Of a stretch of DNA of 64,000 nt, positions 26,812 through 35,223 are shown piece by piece; position 1 is the stretch's first letter; the number at the start of each line of letters is the position of its first letter. Under the pieces are notes generated by a model that was given only the letters and a program-made list of their open reading frames with translations, was not told the origin of the DNA and searched no databases. Where the stretch lies: positions 1 through 64,000 of the forward strand of contig VXSB01000048.1 in the NCBI GenBank assembly GCA_009838175.1. Reading direction: 5' to 3'. Origin of the DNA: Chloroflexota bacterium (GTDB taxonomy: Bacteria; Chloroflexota; Dehalococcoidia; Lucifugimonadales; Lucifugimonadaceae). Made by a program: the position numbers and the translations under genes.

Positions 26812-27708
26812 ATGTCAACGATACCATCTTCTGATCAGCCAATTGTGGTGGCACCTACACCGACGCCGTTCCGAGACGACGAAGAGCAGTCGGTCGATTT
26901 TGGGGCGTTGGAACGCAATGTCGGGAGATGGCTCGAGACTCCGCTTTCGGGTTTTGTGGTGGTGACGGCGAACGGGGAGGAGACGATGCTAAGCGAGTCG
27001 GAACGGTTGGAGACCGTTCAGACGGTGGTCTCGGCACATGGTGGTGAGAAGTTCGTGATTGCTGGTGTGGATGAGAGGTCGGCACGGGAGACGTTGCGGC
27101 TGTCTGAGAACTATGCGAATGCGGGTGCAGATTTCATTCGGATGCGGATACCTAGGGGGATGGCTCCTGCGGATTTGGTGCGGTATTACGGGGAGGTGAC
27201 GTCGAGGTGTCCGGTTCCGGTGGTGGTTATCCATCAGACGTTTGCATGGGGAGGCGCTCCAGCTGCCCCTCCGTCGGTGATCGCCGAGTTGTGTGGGATG
27301 GACAACGTGTTTGGGTATATAACTGACCACTCGATTCTGTTTGAGCAGCAGGTGTTGCCACGGATTCCGGACGGCGTGAGGAAGTGGAATTGCAGCGGGG
27401 CGTTGCTGGCGTTTGGGACGATGATCGGGTGTGATGGGGCTTGCATGTTGCTCGGGAACATCGCGCCTGCGCTCTGCATGGACATCATCAGTGCAGGTTT
27501 TCACGGCGACTACGCGAAGGCGGCTGAGTTGCAACGGGTGGCTTCGAAGTTGAACCCGGTTGTTATGCAGTCGATCGGGTCACCGAAGATTGCGCTGTCG
27601 ATGCTGGGATGGGAGTACGGGGATGCGCGGAGGCCGTTACCGCCAGTTTCTGAGGAGTCTAGCGCGGCGATCGAAGCGGTTCTGCGTGAGACGGGTTTGC
27701 TGACATAA
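26812..27708 (+). CDS. DapA-like (dihydrodipicolinate synthase family) protein
   Basis: A 298-residue TIM-barrel protein of the DHDPS/N-acetylneuraminate lyase family (opening VVAPTPTPF, then SGFVVVTANGEETMLSESER). The ATG at 26812 follows GAGGTG. The Schiff-base Lys normally found in G-I-K-D-S is not present; the stretch reads NVFGYITDHS, and the YNxP Tyr region reads IHQTFAWGGAP. It therefore probably does not work as a classical lysine-dependent aldolase. It is divergent from the thioredoxin lipoprotein, 32 bp between starts. Its substrate is unknown. Confidence 0.82.
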   Translation: MSTIPSSDQPIVVAPTPTPFRDDEEQSVDFGALERNVGRWLETPLSGFVVVTANGEETMLSESERLETVQTVVSAHGGEKFVIAGVDERSARETLRLSENYANAGADFIRMRIPRGMAPADLVRYYGEVTSRCPVPVVVIHQTFAWGGAPAAPPSVIAELCGMDNVFGYITDHSILFEQQVLPRIPDGVRKWNCSGALLAFGTMIGCDGACMLLGNIAPALCMDIISAGFHGDYAKAAELQRVASKLNPVVMQSIGSPKIALSMLGWEYGDARRPLPPVSEESSAAIEAVLRETGLLT

Positions 27709-27805
27709 CGCGCGTCCACCGACTGGTACAGGTCGTTTAACAATTGCGAAAAATACATCATCTAGAATCGATGAGTCGTCGCGACCCGAAACTGCACCGC
27801 ACCGC

Positions 27806-28984
27806 ATGAACTTACACGAATATCAGGCCAAGCAGATTTTCAAAGATTATGGGATTCCGGTGCTGCCTTGGCGGATCGTGGAATCTGCGGATGAAGCGAA
27901 GATTGCGGCTGAGGAACTGGGTTGTCCAGTGATCGTGAAGGCGCAGGTCCATGCTGGCGGGCGCGGTAAGGCTGGTGGCGTGAAGTTTGCGGCAACGGTT
28001 GATGAAGCAGTGGATGCGGCATCGGCGATGTTGGGTACGCGGATGGTTACGCATCAGACGGGGCCGAGCGGTGTGCCGGTGAACAAGGTTATGGTCACTC
28101 CGGCGGCGGATATCGCGCACGAGTATTACTTGTCGGTAGTGATGGATGGGGACGAGGGAGCGCCAGTGATTATTGCCACGCGCGAGGGTGGCGTTGAGAT
28201 TGAGCAGGTGGCGGAGGAACATCCGGAGAAGATCGTTCGCATCGTGGGTGATCCGTTGATCGGTCTACTGCCCTATCGGGCACGGGATGCGGCGTTGGCG
28301 TTGGGATTCCCGTCGACTCTCATTCGACCCGCGACGGCGTTGATATCCAACGCGTATCGGATTTTCACCGACAACGACTGCTCGCTGGTCGAGATCAACC
28401 CGTTGATCGAGACTGAGGACGGCAAGCTGATTGCTTTGGATGCCAAGGTAGGGATTGAGGATGATGCACTGTTCCGGCATGCTGGTCTACGCGGGCTACA
28501 TGACCCTGATCAGATGGATCCGCTGGAACGGGAAGCTTCAGAGTTTGACCTCGCGTACGTGAAGCTTGAAGGCGGGCGCGTCGGGTGCATGGTGAATGGG
28601 GCAGGTTTGGCGATGGCGACGATGGACATCACGAAGTGGGCGGGGGCAGAGCCAGCGAACTTCCTCGACATCGGCGGGTCGGCGGATCTCGACCGCATCG
28701 AGCATGCTTTCAAGATCATCGTCAGCGATCCGGATGTTGAGATCATCTTGGTCAATCTTTTTGCTGGTATCGCCCGGTCCGATGTTGTGGCGACTGGGGT
28801 GATTAATGCGGCGCGGGAGGTTGGGTCGACTAAGCCGGTAGTTGCCGCGATGAGGGGCACGAATGCTGAGGAGGGGTTGCAGCTTTTTGAGGAGTCGGGG
28901 ATGGATATCACGCCCGCGCCGGATATGGCGAGTGCCGCGATAGTGTTGCGTGACAAGCTCGCGAGCATGGGAGGAGGAAACTGA
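27806..28984 (+). CDS. sucC: Succinate-CoA ligase (ADP-forming), beta subunit
   Basis: A 392-residue ATP-grasp subunit. It begins [20 protein letters not shown], the standard SucC start, and contains the Lys-rich nucleotide-binding strand [19 protein letters not shown] and metal ligands near [20 protein letters not shown]. With SucD it interconverts succinyl-CoA and succinate with ADP phosphorylation in the TCA cycle. Its stop overlaps the SucD start region (ATGA-like junction at 28981-28984), so the two are coupled. Confidence 0.96.
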   Translation: MNLHEYQAKQIFKDYGIPVLPWRIVESADEAKIAAEELGCPVIVKAQVHAGGRGKAGGVKFAATVDEAVDAASAMLGTRMVTHQTGPSGVPVNKVMVTPAADIAHEYYLSVVMDGDEGAPVIIATREGGVEIEQVAEEHPEKIVRIVGDPLIGLLPYRARDAALALGFPSTLIRPATALISNAYRIFTDNDCSLVEINPLIETEDGKLIALDAKVGIEDDALFRHAGLRGLHDPDQMDPLEREASEFDLAYVKLEGGRVGCMVNGAGLAMATMDITKWAGAEPANFLDIGGSADLDRIEHAFKIIVSDPDVEIILVNLFAGIARSDVVATGVINAAREVGSTKPVVAAMRGTNAEEGLQLFEESGMDITPAPDMASAAIVLRDKLASMGGGN

Positions 28985-29856
28985 TGGCTGTTTTGGTTGC
29001 GGATCCGTGCCGACTTCTGGTGCAAGGTCTGGGACGCGACGGTTCGTTCCAAGCGCAGCGGATCGTGGAGTATGGGACGAATATGGTTGCCGCGGTGCAT
29101 CCGAACCGTAGCGGGATGAAATTCATGGATGAGGTGCCGTATTTCGAGACTGCAAGGGAAGCGGTTGCGGCGACAGGTGCCAATACAGGGCTAGTATTTG
29201 TTCCGGCACCATTTGCGATGGATGCGATCCTTGAGCAGGCTGATGCTGGCATCTCGCTTATCGTTTCGATAACCGAAGGCGTGCCGGTTCAGGACATGAT
29301 GAAAGCGAAGGCGTATCTAGATCGCACGAATTCGCGGCTGCTGGGACCGAACTGTCCGGGGCTGATACATCCGGGCGATCGGATCAAGCTGGGCATCATC
29401 CCCGGTGCCGCTGTAACGCCGGGCAATGTGGGTGTAGTATCGCGATCTGGGACGCTAACCTACGAGGCGGTGGCGCAGTTGGGGGCAGTCGGGATGGGCC
29501 AGTCGACGTGTGTTGGCATCGGCGGCGACCCGATTCCGGGGACGAATTTCATCGACGTGCTGACCGAGTTCCAAGACGACGAAGAGACCGAGGCGATCGT
29601 TTTGATCGGTGAGATCGGCGGGACGCGCGAGCAGGCGGCGGCTCAGTTCATCAAGGAAAACGTGACGAAGCCGGTAGTCGCTTCGATTGCCGGCCAGACC
29701 GCGCCGCCCGGAAAGCGGATGGGACATGCGGGTGCGATCATCACGGGTAGGGCCGGTCTGGCTTCGGAGAAGAATAAGGCCTTAGAGGCGGCAGGAGCTA
29801 CGGTGGTGGAATCGCCGGCATATATCGGCGAGGCGATGGCGGGGATTTTGGGTTAG
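28984..29856 (+). CDS. sucD: Succinate-CoA ligase, alpha subunit
   Basis: A 290-residue CoA-binding subunit. The Rossmann-like CoA site, [11 protein letters not shown] and the phospho-histidine loop GHAGAIITG are visible. [13 protein letters not shown] is the conserved ligase signature. It is translated directly after sucC. The pair is the only TCA-cycle function in this window. Confidence 0.96.
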   Translation: MAVLVADPCRLLVQGLGRDGSFQAQRIVEYGTNMVAAVHPNRSGMKFMDEVPYFETAREAVAATGANTGLVFVPAPFAMDAILEQADAGISLIVSITEGVPVQDMMKAKAYLDRTNSRLLGPNCPGLIHPGDRIKLGIIPGAAVTPGNVGVVSRSGTLTYEAVAQLGAVGMGQSTCVGIGGDPIPGTNFIDVLTEFQDDEETEAIVLIGEIGGTREQAAAQFIKENVTKPVVASIAGQTAPPGKRMGHAGAIITGRAGLASEKNKALEAAGATVVESPAYIGEAMAGILG

Positions 29857-29864
29857 ACAGTAAA

Positions 29865-29929
29865 GTGCTGGCGCCCTCCTGCGTTTCCTCGGAGATGAGG
29901 AGGGGAATCGGAATTTTCTCAACCAGCAC
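29865..29929 (+). other. Nested inverted repeats after sucD
   Basis: GTGCTGG (29865-29871) pairs with CCAGCAC (29923-29929), and inside it CCCTCCT (29874-29880) pairs with AGGAGGG (29898-29904). A transcript here could form a two-tier stem-loop. It may be the sucCD transcript end, although no U-run follows, or a structured leader for the PhyH gene at 30043. Confidence 0.45.
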
Positions 29930-30042
29930 AATCTCGGAATTGCCGCTTTTGGGATAAAACCGCAACCGCTGGCAAGCGGCTACAATTTTGCGCGGGCTGA
30001 CCACCAATTCACCCCGATCCACAAGCTAGCAGGAGGCTCTCG

Positions 30043-30804
30043 ATGAACGACCAAGAACGATATTTGTTCGACCTAAAAGGCTACCTCGTCGTGCCCGATG
30101 CGCTGACTCAGGAGCAAGTCAGCAGGCTCAACGGCGTGCTGGACGAGCACATCGCGAGCGAGTGCCCGCCGGATATGCGTACACACAGGTTTGGTCCGCT
30201 GCTTGATTGGGGTAATGACTATCGCGATTTGATAGACAACCCGGTGATTACTCCTTATCTGGCTGAATTGCTAGGGGACGATTTCCGGCTTGACCACGTC
30301 TACCTCGACGTGATTAGGTCGGGCAAGGGACCGATAGGCACCCGGCTCCACGGCGGCGCGGTACCGTTTAATCCGACTCATTACTTCCGCTTCGAGGGCG
30401 GGGAAATGCACAACGGCCTGTCGGTAGTGGCCTACAACCTGAAGGACGTAGGTCCGTACGACGGCGGTTTTGGTTGCGTGCCGGGCTCACACAAGAGCAA
30501 CTATTCGTTCCCGGATGAGTGGAAGGAGATGGAGGAGCCTGGTCCGCTGGTGGAGCGAGTCACGGGTCCTGCGGGGACGGCGATCATATTCACGGAGGCG
30601 CTGACACATGGGACGTTGCCTTGGGCTGGTGCGGATGAGCGTAGGACGATATTCTTCAAATACAGCCCACATCCGGTGTCGTGGGCGGCGCAGTATTTTG
30701 ACGTCGACGATTATCCAGGTCTTACGGAGGCGCAGCGGGGTATTTTGGAGGGTCCGAACGCGCGTTACCGGGGGAGGCACTTGCCTATAGGTGGGATGCG
30801 GTGA
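30043..30804 (+). CDS. Phytanoyl-CoA dioxygenase (PhyH) family protein
   Basis: A 253-residue Fe(II)/2-oxoglutarate oxygenase-like protein. AGGAGG lies 8 bp before the ATG. The proximal metal motif reads LHGGAVPF, giving H-x-G where most family members have H-x-D. The distal His is in TEALTHGTLPW and the 2-oxoglutarate Arg probably in DERRTIFFKY. GGFGCVPGSHKSN is a strong subfamily signature. It could be a hydroxylase with another carboxylate ligand or, like SyrB2-type enzymes, lack the carboxylate. PhyH families are expanded in marine Chloroflexota. Confidence 0.88.
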   Translation: MNDQERYLFDLKGYLVVPDALTQEQVSRLNGVLDEHIASECPPDMRTHRFGPLLDWGNDYRDLIDNPVITPYLAELLGDDFRLDHVYLDVIRSGKGPIGTRLHGGAVPFNPTHYFRFEGGEMHNGLSVVAYNLKDVGPYDGGFGCVPGSHKSNYSFPDEWKEMEEPGPLVERVTGPAGTAIIFTEALTHGTLPWAGADERRTIFFKYSPHPVSWAAQYFDVDDYPGLTEAQRGILEGPNARYRGRHLPIGGMR

Positions 30805-30807
30805 GGC

Positions 30808-31389
30808 TCAATCGGCATCTTCAGACGCTGTCACGCTGCCGACGGTTGTTTGGATTTTCATAGACGGCAGAGTCAATACCACGTATGAGGGGAGACCTAA
30901 CTGGTGCCAAAGGGACATTGAATGGACTTTGGCGACGCTTGCGGCATAAAGTGAGATTACCGTGCCGTGAGTTATCACGATGATGTCCTTTTGTCCCGTC
31001 TTCATTACGTTTTCAATCGATGCCGTGAACCTTTCACATGCTTGCTTCGCCGTTTCTGATCCGAGTACAAGTTGGTCCGAATGATGGAAGAACGCTTCGA
31101 CTGTGTTTTCAAACTCTCGTTTCGGCAAGTATGGCACCTCGTCCCTGTGATGCTCTTCTAGGCCATCCGCCAATCTGACCGTAACGTCAAATGTTCTAGC
31201 TACTATGCTGGCGGTTTCGACAGCCTTGGGTTCTCGACTTGACCAGATCAGCTCTGGACTAAACGATCTCAACTTGGTTGCAAGAACTCCTGCTCGATAT
31301 CGGCCGACGTTACCAAGTCTCCAAGTCGACGCGGGCTTACTAGGATCGATGTCGGGCATCGAGTGTTTCACCAGCACCAGCCTACGCAC
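30808..31389 (-). CDS. Histidine phosphatase superfamily protein
   Basis: A 193-residue phosphoglycerate-mutase-like protein. The catalytic His block reads LVLVKHSMPD (usually RHG), the second Arg lies in IWSSREPKAVETA, and the late His in IIVITHGTVISLY. The Arg before the catalytic His is Lys here. Activity as a small-molecule phosphatase is likely; the substrate is unknown. It overlaps the upstream methyltransferase gene by 8 bp and is the last gene of a minus-strand run from the SDR at 34.1 kb. Confidence 0.82.
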   Translation of the reverse strand: MRRLVLVKHSMPDIDPSKPASTWRLGNVGRYRAGVLATKLRSFSPELIWSSREPKAVETASIVARTFDVTVRLADGLEEHHRDEVPYLPKREFENTVEAFFHHSDQLVLGSETAKQACERFTASIENVMKTGQKDIIVITHGTVISLYAASVAKVHSMSLWHQLGLPSYVVLTLPSMKIQTTVGSVTASEDAD

Positions 31390-32173
31390 GTCCCCCTCCT
31401 AATCCGAGGTTACTCGCCACTACGATCATGCGGCGGGTGTTGACGCCGTATTCTTCGCCGCGGAAGCCACCGTACACCGTTTCGAGGGTTAGTCCAGCCG
31501 CGGCGAGCATCTTGGCTAGTTCGGTGAGGGTGTATAGGCGCATGTGGAGGTCGGACATCTCTCGGCGGGTGCCGTCGGGGAGTATTTCGGTGTATGTGAG
31601 GTGGTTGGTGCTGGTTTGTAGGTCGAGTTCACGGTGTTCCAAGACGATCCGGCCGTCATCGTGTCGGTGCCAGTCGTATTCCTCGTTGTTGATGATTACC
31701 CACTCCCGGTTTAGGAGATCCATGAGGAGTTTGCCGCCGGGTTTGAGGGCTTTTGCGATTTGGTGCAGGACTTGCTGGTCATCTTCTTCGGATTCGAGGT
31801 ATCCGAAGGATGAGAACATGTTGATTACAGCATCGAACTGGTCTTCAAGGTCGTCGGGTAGATGACGCATGTCGGCTTGACGGAGAGTCAGGGGCGCGCT
31901 TGCCTCGTCGGCGGTTGATCGGGCGATGGCTAGCATCTCTTTGCTGAGATCGACACCGGTTACTGAGAGGCCTGTTTTGGCTAGTGCGATGCTGTGGCGG
32001 CCTTGCCCGCAGCAGAGGTCTAGCACGCGGTGGTGGGGTTGGATGTCTAGGGTGTGGATTGCGAACTGGGTTTCGAGGTCGGTTCGGTTCTGTTGGAGGG
32101 TGTGGCCGTAGACGCGGAGGTAGTCGCCTTTGAAGAAGCGGACGTACCAGGGAGTTTCGGGCGGTTGGTGCAT
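31382..32173 (-). CDS. Class I SAM-dependent methyltransferase
   Basis: A 263-residue methyltransferase. SAM motif I is VLDLCCGQGRHSIALA near residue 50, followed by VTGVDLSKEML and the DAVINMFSSFGYLE block. The methyl acceptor is unknown; similar proteins methylate small molecules. The gene starts 15 bp after the end of queC and overlaps the phosphatase gene, suggesting one operon. Confidence 0.88.
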   Translation of the reverse strand: MHQPPETPWYVRFFKGDYLRVYGHTLQQNRTDLETQFAIHTLDIQPHHRVLDLCCGQGRHSIALAKTGLSVTGVDLSKEMLAIARSTADEASAPLTLRQADMRHLPDDLEDQFDAVINMFSSFGYLESEEDDQQVLHQIAKALKPGGKLLMDLLNREWVIINNEEYDWHRHDDGRIVLEHRELDLQTSTNHLTYTEILPDGTRREMSDLHMRLYTLTELAKMLAAAGLTLETVYGGFRGEEYGVNTRRMIVVASNLGLGGGRA

Positions 32174-32175
32174 TT

Positions 32176-32260
32176 TTCCACCCTCACCCTAGCCCTCTCC
32201 CGTCAAGGGAGAGGGGAGATTGGGAGAAACCCCTTCTCCTTCTATAGAGGGAGAGGGGAT
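32176..32260. repeat. Two CCCTCTCCC hairpin repeats overlapping the queC end
   Basis: Hairpin arms CCCTCTCCC/GGGAGAGGG occur near 32193-32214, and CCCCTTCTCC/GGGAGAGGGG occurs near 32230-32259. They match the units at 1-301 and 51.6 kb. On the minus strand these bases encode the last about 23 residues and the stop codon of queC. Confidence 0.85.
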
Positions 32261-32938
32261 ATCATTCAAGGTTTTCGCGTAGGATGTATCGTCTGGAATT
32301 CCGGCGTCGATGTAGGCTTCGTGGCGTTCGCGGCATTTGTTGCACTGGGCGCAGTGGATGATTGCGCTGTCGGCATCGAGTTGAGGATTGGAACAGGTAA
32401 GGGTTAGGTGGAGCGGTAGTTCGAGGTTTGAGGCGAGGAGTTCTTCCTTATGCATGAGGCGCAGGGGTGCTTCGACGGTTATGGGGTGGTCGAGGCCCAT
32501 GCCGTTGGAGTTGGCGATGCTCTCGAAGAACTCGGGTGTGGCGTCTGGGAAGGGGTTGCCGGCGAGGGAGCCGATGACGATGCGGTGGACGTCGTTCAGG
32601 CTGCACCAGATTGCGGCCAGTGTGATGAGGATGATGTTGCGGCCGGGGATGTAAACAGTTTCGTCGGGGGCGTCGTACTCGGGGACGGTTTCGCCAGACA
32701 TTGTCCAGTGGGATTGTCCATACAGGGCTTTGACTGGGAGCGAAAGGGTGGTTACGGGTTTGATGTTGGGGTTGTTGAGGGCGATGATGAATTTGGATAG
32801 GGTTTGCTTTTCTGCCCACTCCCAAGGGATGCCGGTTTCGACGTAGAGGGGGTGGGCGATTCCCTGCTCGGCGATGTTGGCGAGCAGGACGCAGCTGTCC
32901 ATGCCGCCGCTGGCGAGAACCGCGGTGGGCGGGTTCAC
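32189..32938 (-). CDS. queC: 7-cyano-7-deazaguanine synthase (QueC-like)
   Basis: A 249-residue PP-loop ATPase. The PP-loop is LASGGMDSCVLL (residues 8-19) and the zinc site is the C-terminal Cys set LTCSNP and IIHCAQCNKCRER. The family converts 7-carboxy-7-deazaguanine to preQ0 for queuosine or other 7-deazapurines. It differs from standard QueC after the PP-loop (YVETGIPWEWAEKQTL in place of a YGQxH-type block), so it may belong to a variant clade. The final residues (IPSPSIEGEG and NLPSPLTGEG) are translated from a dispersed repeat. It overlaps queD by 4 bp. QueE and QueF are not in the window. Confidence 0.85.
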   Translation of the reverse strand: MNPPTAVLASGGMDSCVLLANIAEQGIAHPLYVETGIPWEWAEKQTLSKFIIALNNPNIKPVTTLSLPVKALYGQSHWTMSGETVPEYDAPDETVYIPGRNIILITLAAIWCSLNDVHRIVIGSLAGNPFPDATPEFFESIANSNGMGLDHPITVEAPLRLMHKEELLASNLELPLHLTLTCSNPQLDADSAIIHCAQCNKCRERHEAYIDAGIPDDTSYAKTLNDIPSPSIEGEGVSPNLPSPLTGEG

Positions 32939-33363
32939 GACTCGTGGCGTCCGTTGGTGTCGGCGCGATAAGTTGCGTAGGAGTTGGGCGTCTCCCAGAG
33001 GCGGATCTCGGTGATGTTGAGATCGTCAGATGAGGTCATATCGTGGATGTGCGCGGCGATGTTTTCGGCTGTGGGGTTGCGGTCGATTATGTAGTGGGCT
33101 TCGCCGAGTTCGACTAGTACATCGACTAGCGGGTCGTCGCGATGGAGGATCATGCGGTGGTCGAGGTTGTCGTCGATCCAGGTTTTGACTATCGACTTGA
33201 TGTCGGAGAAGTCAACGACCATTCCTCGGTAGTCAGGTTCGTCGGACACGACATCGACTTCTACACGTCCGTTGTGTCCATGGAGGTGTCGGCACTCGCC
33301 TTCGTAGTTAAGGAGTCGATGACCGTAGCAGAAGTTGATGGAGGTCGTTACTTTATAGGCCAT
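32935..33363 (-). CDS. queD: 6-carboxytetrahydropterin synthase family protein
   Basis: A 142-residue member of the PTPS/QueD family. Zinc-binding histidines lie in FCYGHRLL and CRHLHGHNGRVEV, with the catalytic Cys in GECRHLHGH. The acidic anchor Glu lies late in TEIRLWETPNSY. QueD makes 6-carboxytetrahydropterin, the second step toward preQ0, from the GTP cyclohydrolase product; FolE is encoded at 46.4 kb. It lies 17 bp after an SDR gene and is coupled to queC by ATGA. Confidence 0.9.
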   Translation of the reverse strand: MAYKVTTSINFCYGHRLLNYEGECRHLHGHNGRVEVDVVSDEPDYRGMVVDFSDIKSIVKTWIDDNLDHRMILHRDDPLVDVLVELGEAHYIIDRNPTAENIAAHIHDMTSSDDLNITEIRLWETPNSYATYRADTNGRHES

Positions 33364-33380
33364 TTTCGTACTTTTTGGGT

Positions 33381-34127
33381 CTAGACACCTCTGATGTGCC
33401 GTCCAGAATCGACTCTGATGATTTCGCCGGTAATGGATGAGGTGTGGATGAGGGTGGCGATAATTTCGGCGATGTCTGCGACGGAGGATTCTTGTTGCAG
33501 GGGGGCTTTAGCGGCGATGGCGCGGTTCCAATCGGTTGGAGTGATTTCGGGTGGGCGCATGGTCGGTCCAGGGGCCACGGCGTTGACGCGTACTCCGAAT
33601 GATGCCACCTCGGCGGCAAGGCATCTGGTCATGAAATGGATGGCAGCTTTGGCGGTTAGATACGGAAGGTAGTCGTTGTAAGGTGTTTCTTCGGCGGCCC
33701 AATCTCCGAACATGATGATGTGTCCGCGGTTTGGGCCGGGATTTCGACGCATCTGTCGCGCGGCGTGCACACCTAGCAGATAGGAGCCTTTTGCGGTAGC
33801 CATCGCGCGATCCCACGCGGCGCCATCAAGTTCGTCGAACGGTGCGTAGGGATAGTCCGAGGCGAGGTTTACTACGTAGTCGATTCTCCCAAGTGCGCCG
33901 ACGGTTTCCAAGACCGCTCCGCGAACCTGATGCTCGTCGCTGAGATCGGCTTGGATCAATGCGGTATCGACAGAGGAAATGGAGGCGGCGAGAAGTTGGG
34001 CTTCTTCGGCGCTATTACGGTATGCGATGGCTAGGTTGATGCCGTCTCTTGCTAGGCGTCGGGCGACGATCTGGCCTACGCGTTTTGCGCCTACGATGAG
34101 CGCGGCTTTGGGTCTGTCGGACTGCAT
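33381..34127 (-). CDS. Short-chain dehydrogenase (pteridine-reductase-like)
   Basis: A 248-residue SDR. The cofactor site is LIVGAKRVGQIVARRLARDG with a basic pair (YRNS) favouring NADP, and the catalytic Tyr-Lys lie in YLTAKAA. The NNAG block reads VVNLASDYPY. The gene lies directly upstream of queD, and its N-terminal pattern resembles FolM/PTR1-type reductases, so a pterin substrate is plausible but unproved. Confidence 0.84.
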   Translation of the reverse strand: MQSDRPKAALIVGAKRVGQIVARRLARDGINLAIAYRNSAEEAQLLAASISSVDTALIQADLSDEHQVRGAVLETVGALGRIDYVVNLASDYPYAPFDELDGAAWDRAMATAKGSYLLGVHAARQMRRNPGPNRGHIIMFGDWAAEETPYNDYLPYLTAKAAIHFMTRCLAAEVASFGVRVNAVAPGPTMRPPEITPTDWNRAIAAKAPLQQESSVADIAEIIATLIHTSSITGEIIRVDSGRHIRGV

Positions 34128-34178
34128 TGGATCAGGTTGATGGTCGAATCTGGGGGCGAATTGGATGCGTGGTGTTGA

Positions 34179-34268
34179 TGGCGGAGGGGACAGGATTCGA
34201 ACCTGCGGTCACCGTGAGGTGACACTGGTTTTCAAAACCAGCGCATTAAACCGCTCTGCCACCCCTCC
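34179..34268 (-). tRNA. tRNA-Ser(TGA)
   Basis: A 90-nt class II tRNA including encoded CCA. The acceptor stem GGAGGGG/CCCCTCC is perfect, with a G discriminator. The anticodon stem CTGGT/ACCAG encloses loop TTTGAAA, giving anticodon TGA (codon UCA). The variable arm is long (TGTCACC TCAC GGTGACC), as expected for serine, and the T arm has GGTTCGAATCC. Confidence 0.96.
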
Positions 34269-34300
34269 TTTGAGCTCGATGCGGTTGTGATGTCTTGATT

Positions 34301-35125
34301 CTAATGCTGGCAGGCGGGGCAATAGTAAGCCGTTCTTCCGGCTATTCGTCGGGATGTGACGAGTTGGTTGCAGTGGGGGCATCGCGATGTTGAGTTGCGG
34401 GTGATCCTCATGCGCTCATCGTAGGCATCGACGACGTATGGGCTGCCGTCTTCGCTGGGATGGGTGGAGATGAATTCGATGGCATGCTCAAGCACTACGA
34501 TGATGCTGGAGTGAAGTTGTTGTAGGCGTACGGCGCTTATTCGGTTGCAGCGTCGAAGAGGAGAGATGCCTGTGCGATGGAGTGCTTCGTCAGCGTAGAT
34601 ATTACCTACTCCGGCTATGAGCGATTGGTCGAGGAGGGTCGGTTTGATGCGTGATCGTTTGGCGCGGATGCGCTCAACGAACACTGGCGGTGATAAATCC
34701 CAAGGATCAGGTGCTAGTCGAGGGAATGCCATGGACGCTTCCGGGACTGCCCAAATTCTCGCCCATCTTCGGGAGTCGTTCAGTTCGATTCGTCGGCTGT
34801 CGTCAAGGAAGATTGCGGCTCTGCGGTAACGAACGGGGCCTTCGTTCGGGTTGCGGATGTGAAGTGAGCCGGTCATCCCCATGTGCAAGACAAGATGAGA
34901 TGTAGTATCGAGATCGCCGGAAAGAGTGGCGATGAGGTATTTTCCCCGACGACTTAAGGCGGTGATGCGCTTGTATGAGACGCGGTTGGCGAAGGTCTCG
35001 ATGTCTGATGTGGGAGCGGCAATGGAGTCTGGCCATCCAACTTCTACACGCTCGATACACCTTCCATTGACATCGCTTGATACCAAGTATCGTCGGATGG
35101 ATTCGACTTCTGGGAGTTCGGGCAT
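34301..35125 (-). CDS. mutM: Formamidopyrimidine-DNA glycosylase
   Basis: A 274-residue Fpg. It begins MPELPEVE, giving the catalytic Pro2 and Glu3. The helix-two-turn-helix SLIAGVGNIYADEALHRTGI and the C-terminal zinc finger (CPHC ... CPAC) are present. It removes oxidised purines such as 8-oxoguanine in base-excision repair. Full length and intact. It lies upstream of tRNA-Ser on the same strand. Confidence 0.95.
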   Translation of the reverse strand: MPELPEVESIRRYLVSSDVNGRCIERVEVGWPDSIAAPTSDIETFANRVSYKRITALSRRGKYLIATLSGDLDTTSHLVLHMGMTGSLHIRNPNEGPVRYRRAAIFLDDSRRIELNDSRRWARIWAVPEASMAFPRLAPDPWDLSPPVFVERIRAKRSRIKPTLLDQSLIAGVGNIYADEALHRTGISPLRRCNRISAVRLQQLHSSIIVVLEHAIEFISTHPSEDGSPYVVDAYDERMRITRNSTSRCPHCNQLVTSRRIAGRTAYYCPACQH

Positions 35126-35223
35126 GGATATCGTTCGCCTGCGAATCTATGCAGGGGCACCCGTCATTGGCCTTAGTCGGCTTGGCGACATCCGCCTGGG
35201 TTTCGGATGCCGAGTGTGTTGTT

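Noticed and set aside
25988-26854. Reading the thioredoxin gene as two separate genes or a simple pseudogene
   Set aside because: Both halves share one frame, the single stop is exactly at the first CxxC position, and there are no other lesions. Error or recent mutation remains possible.
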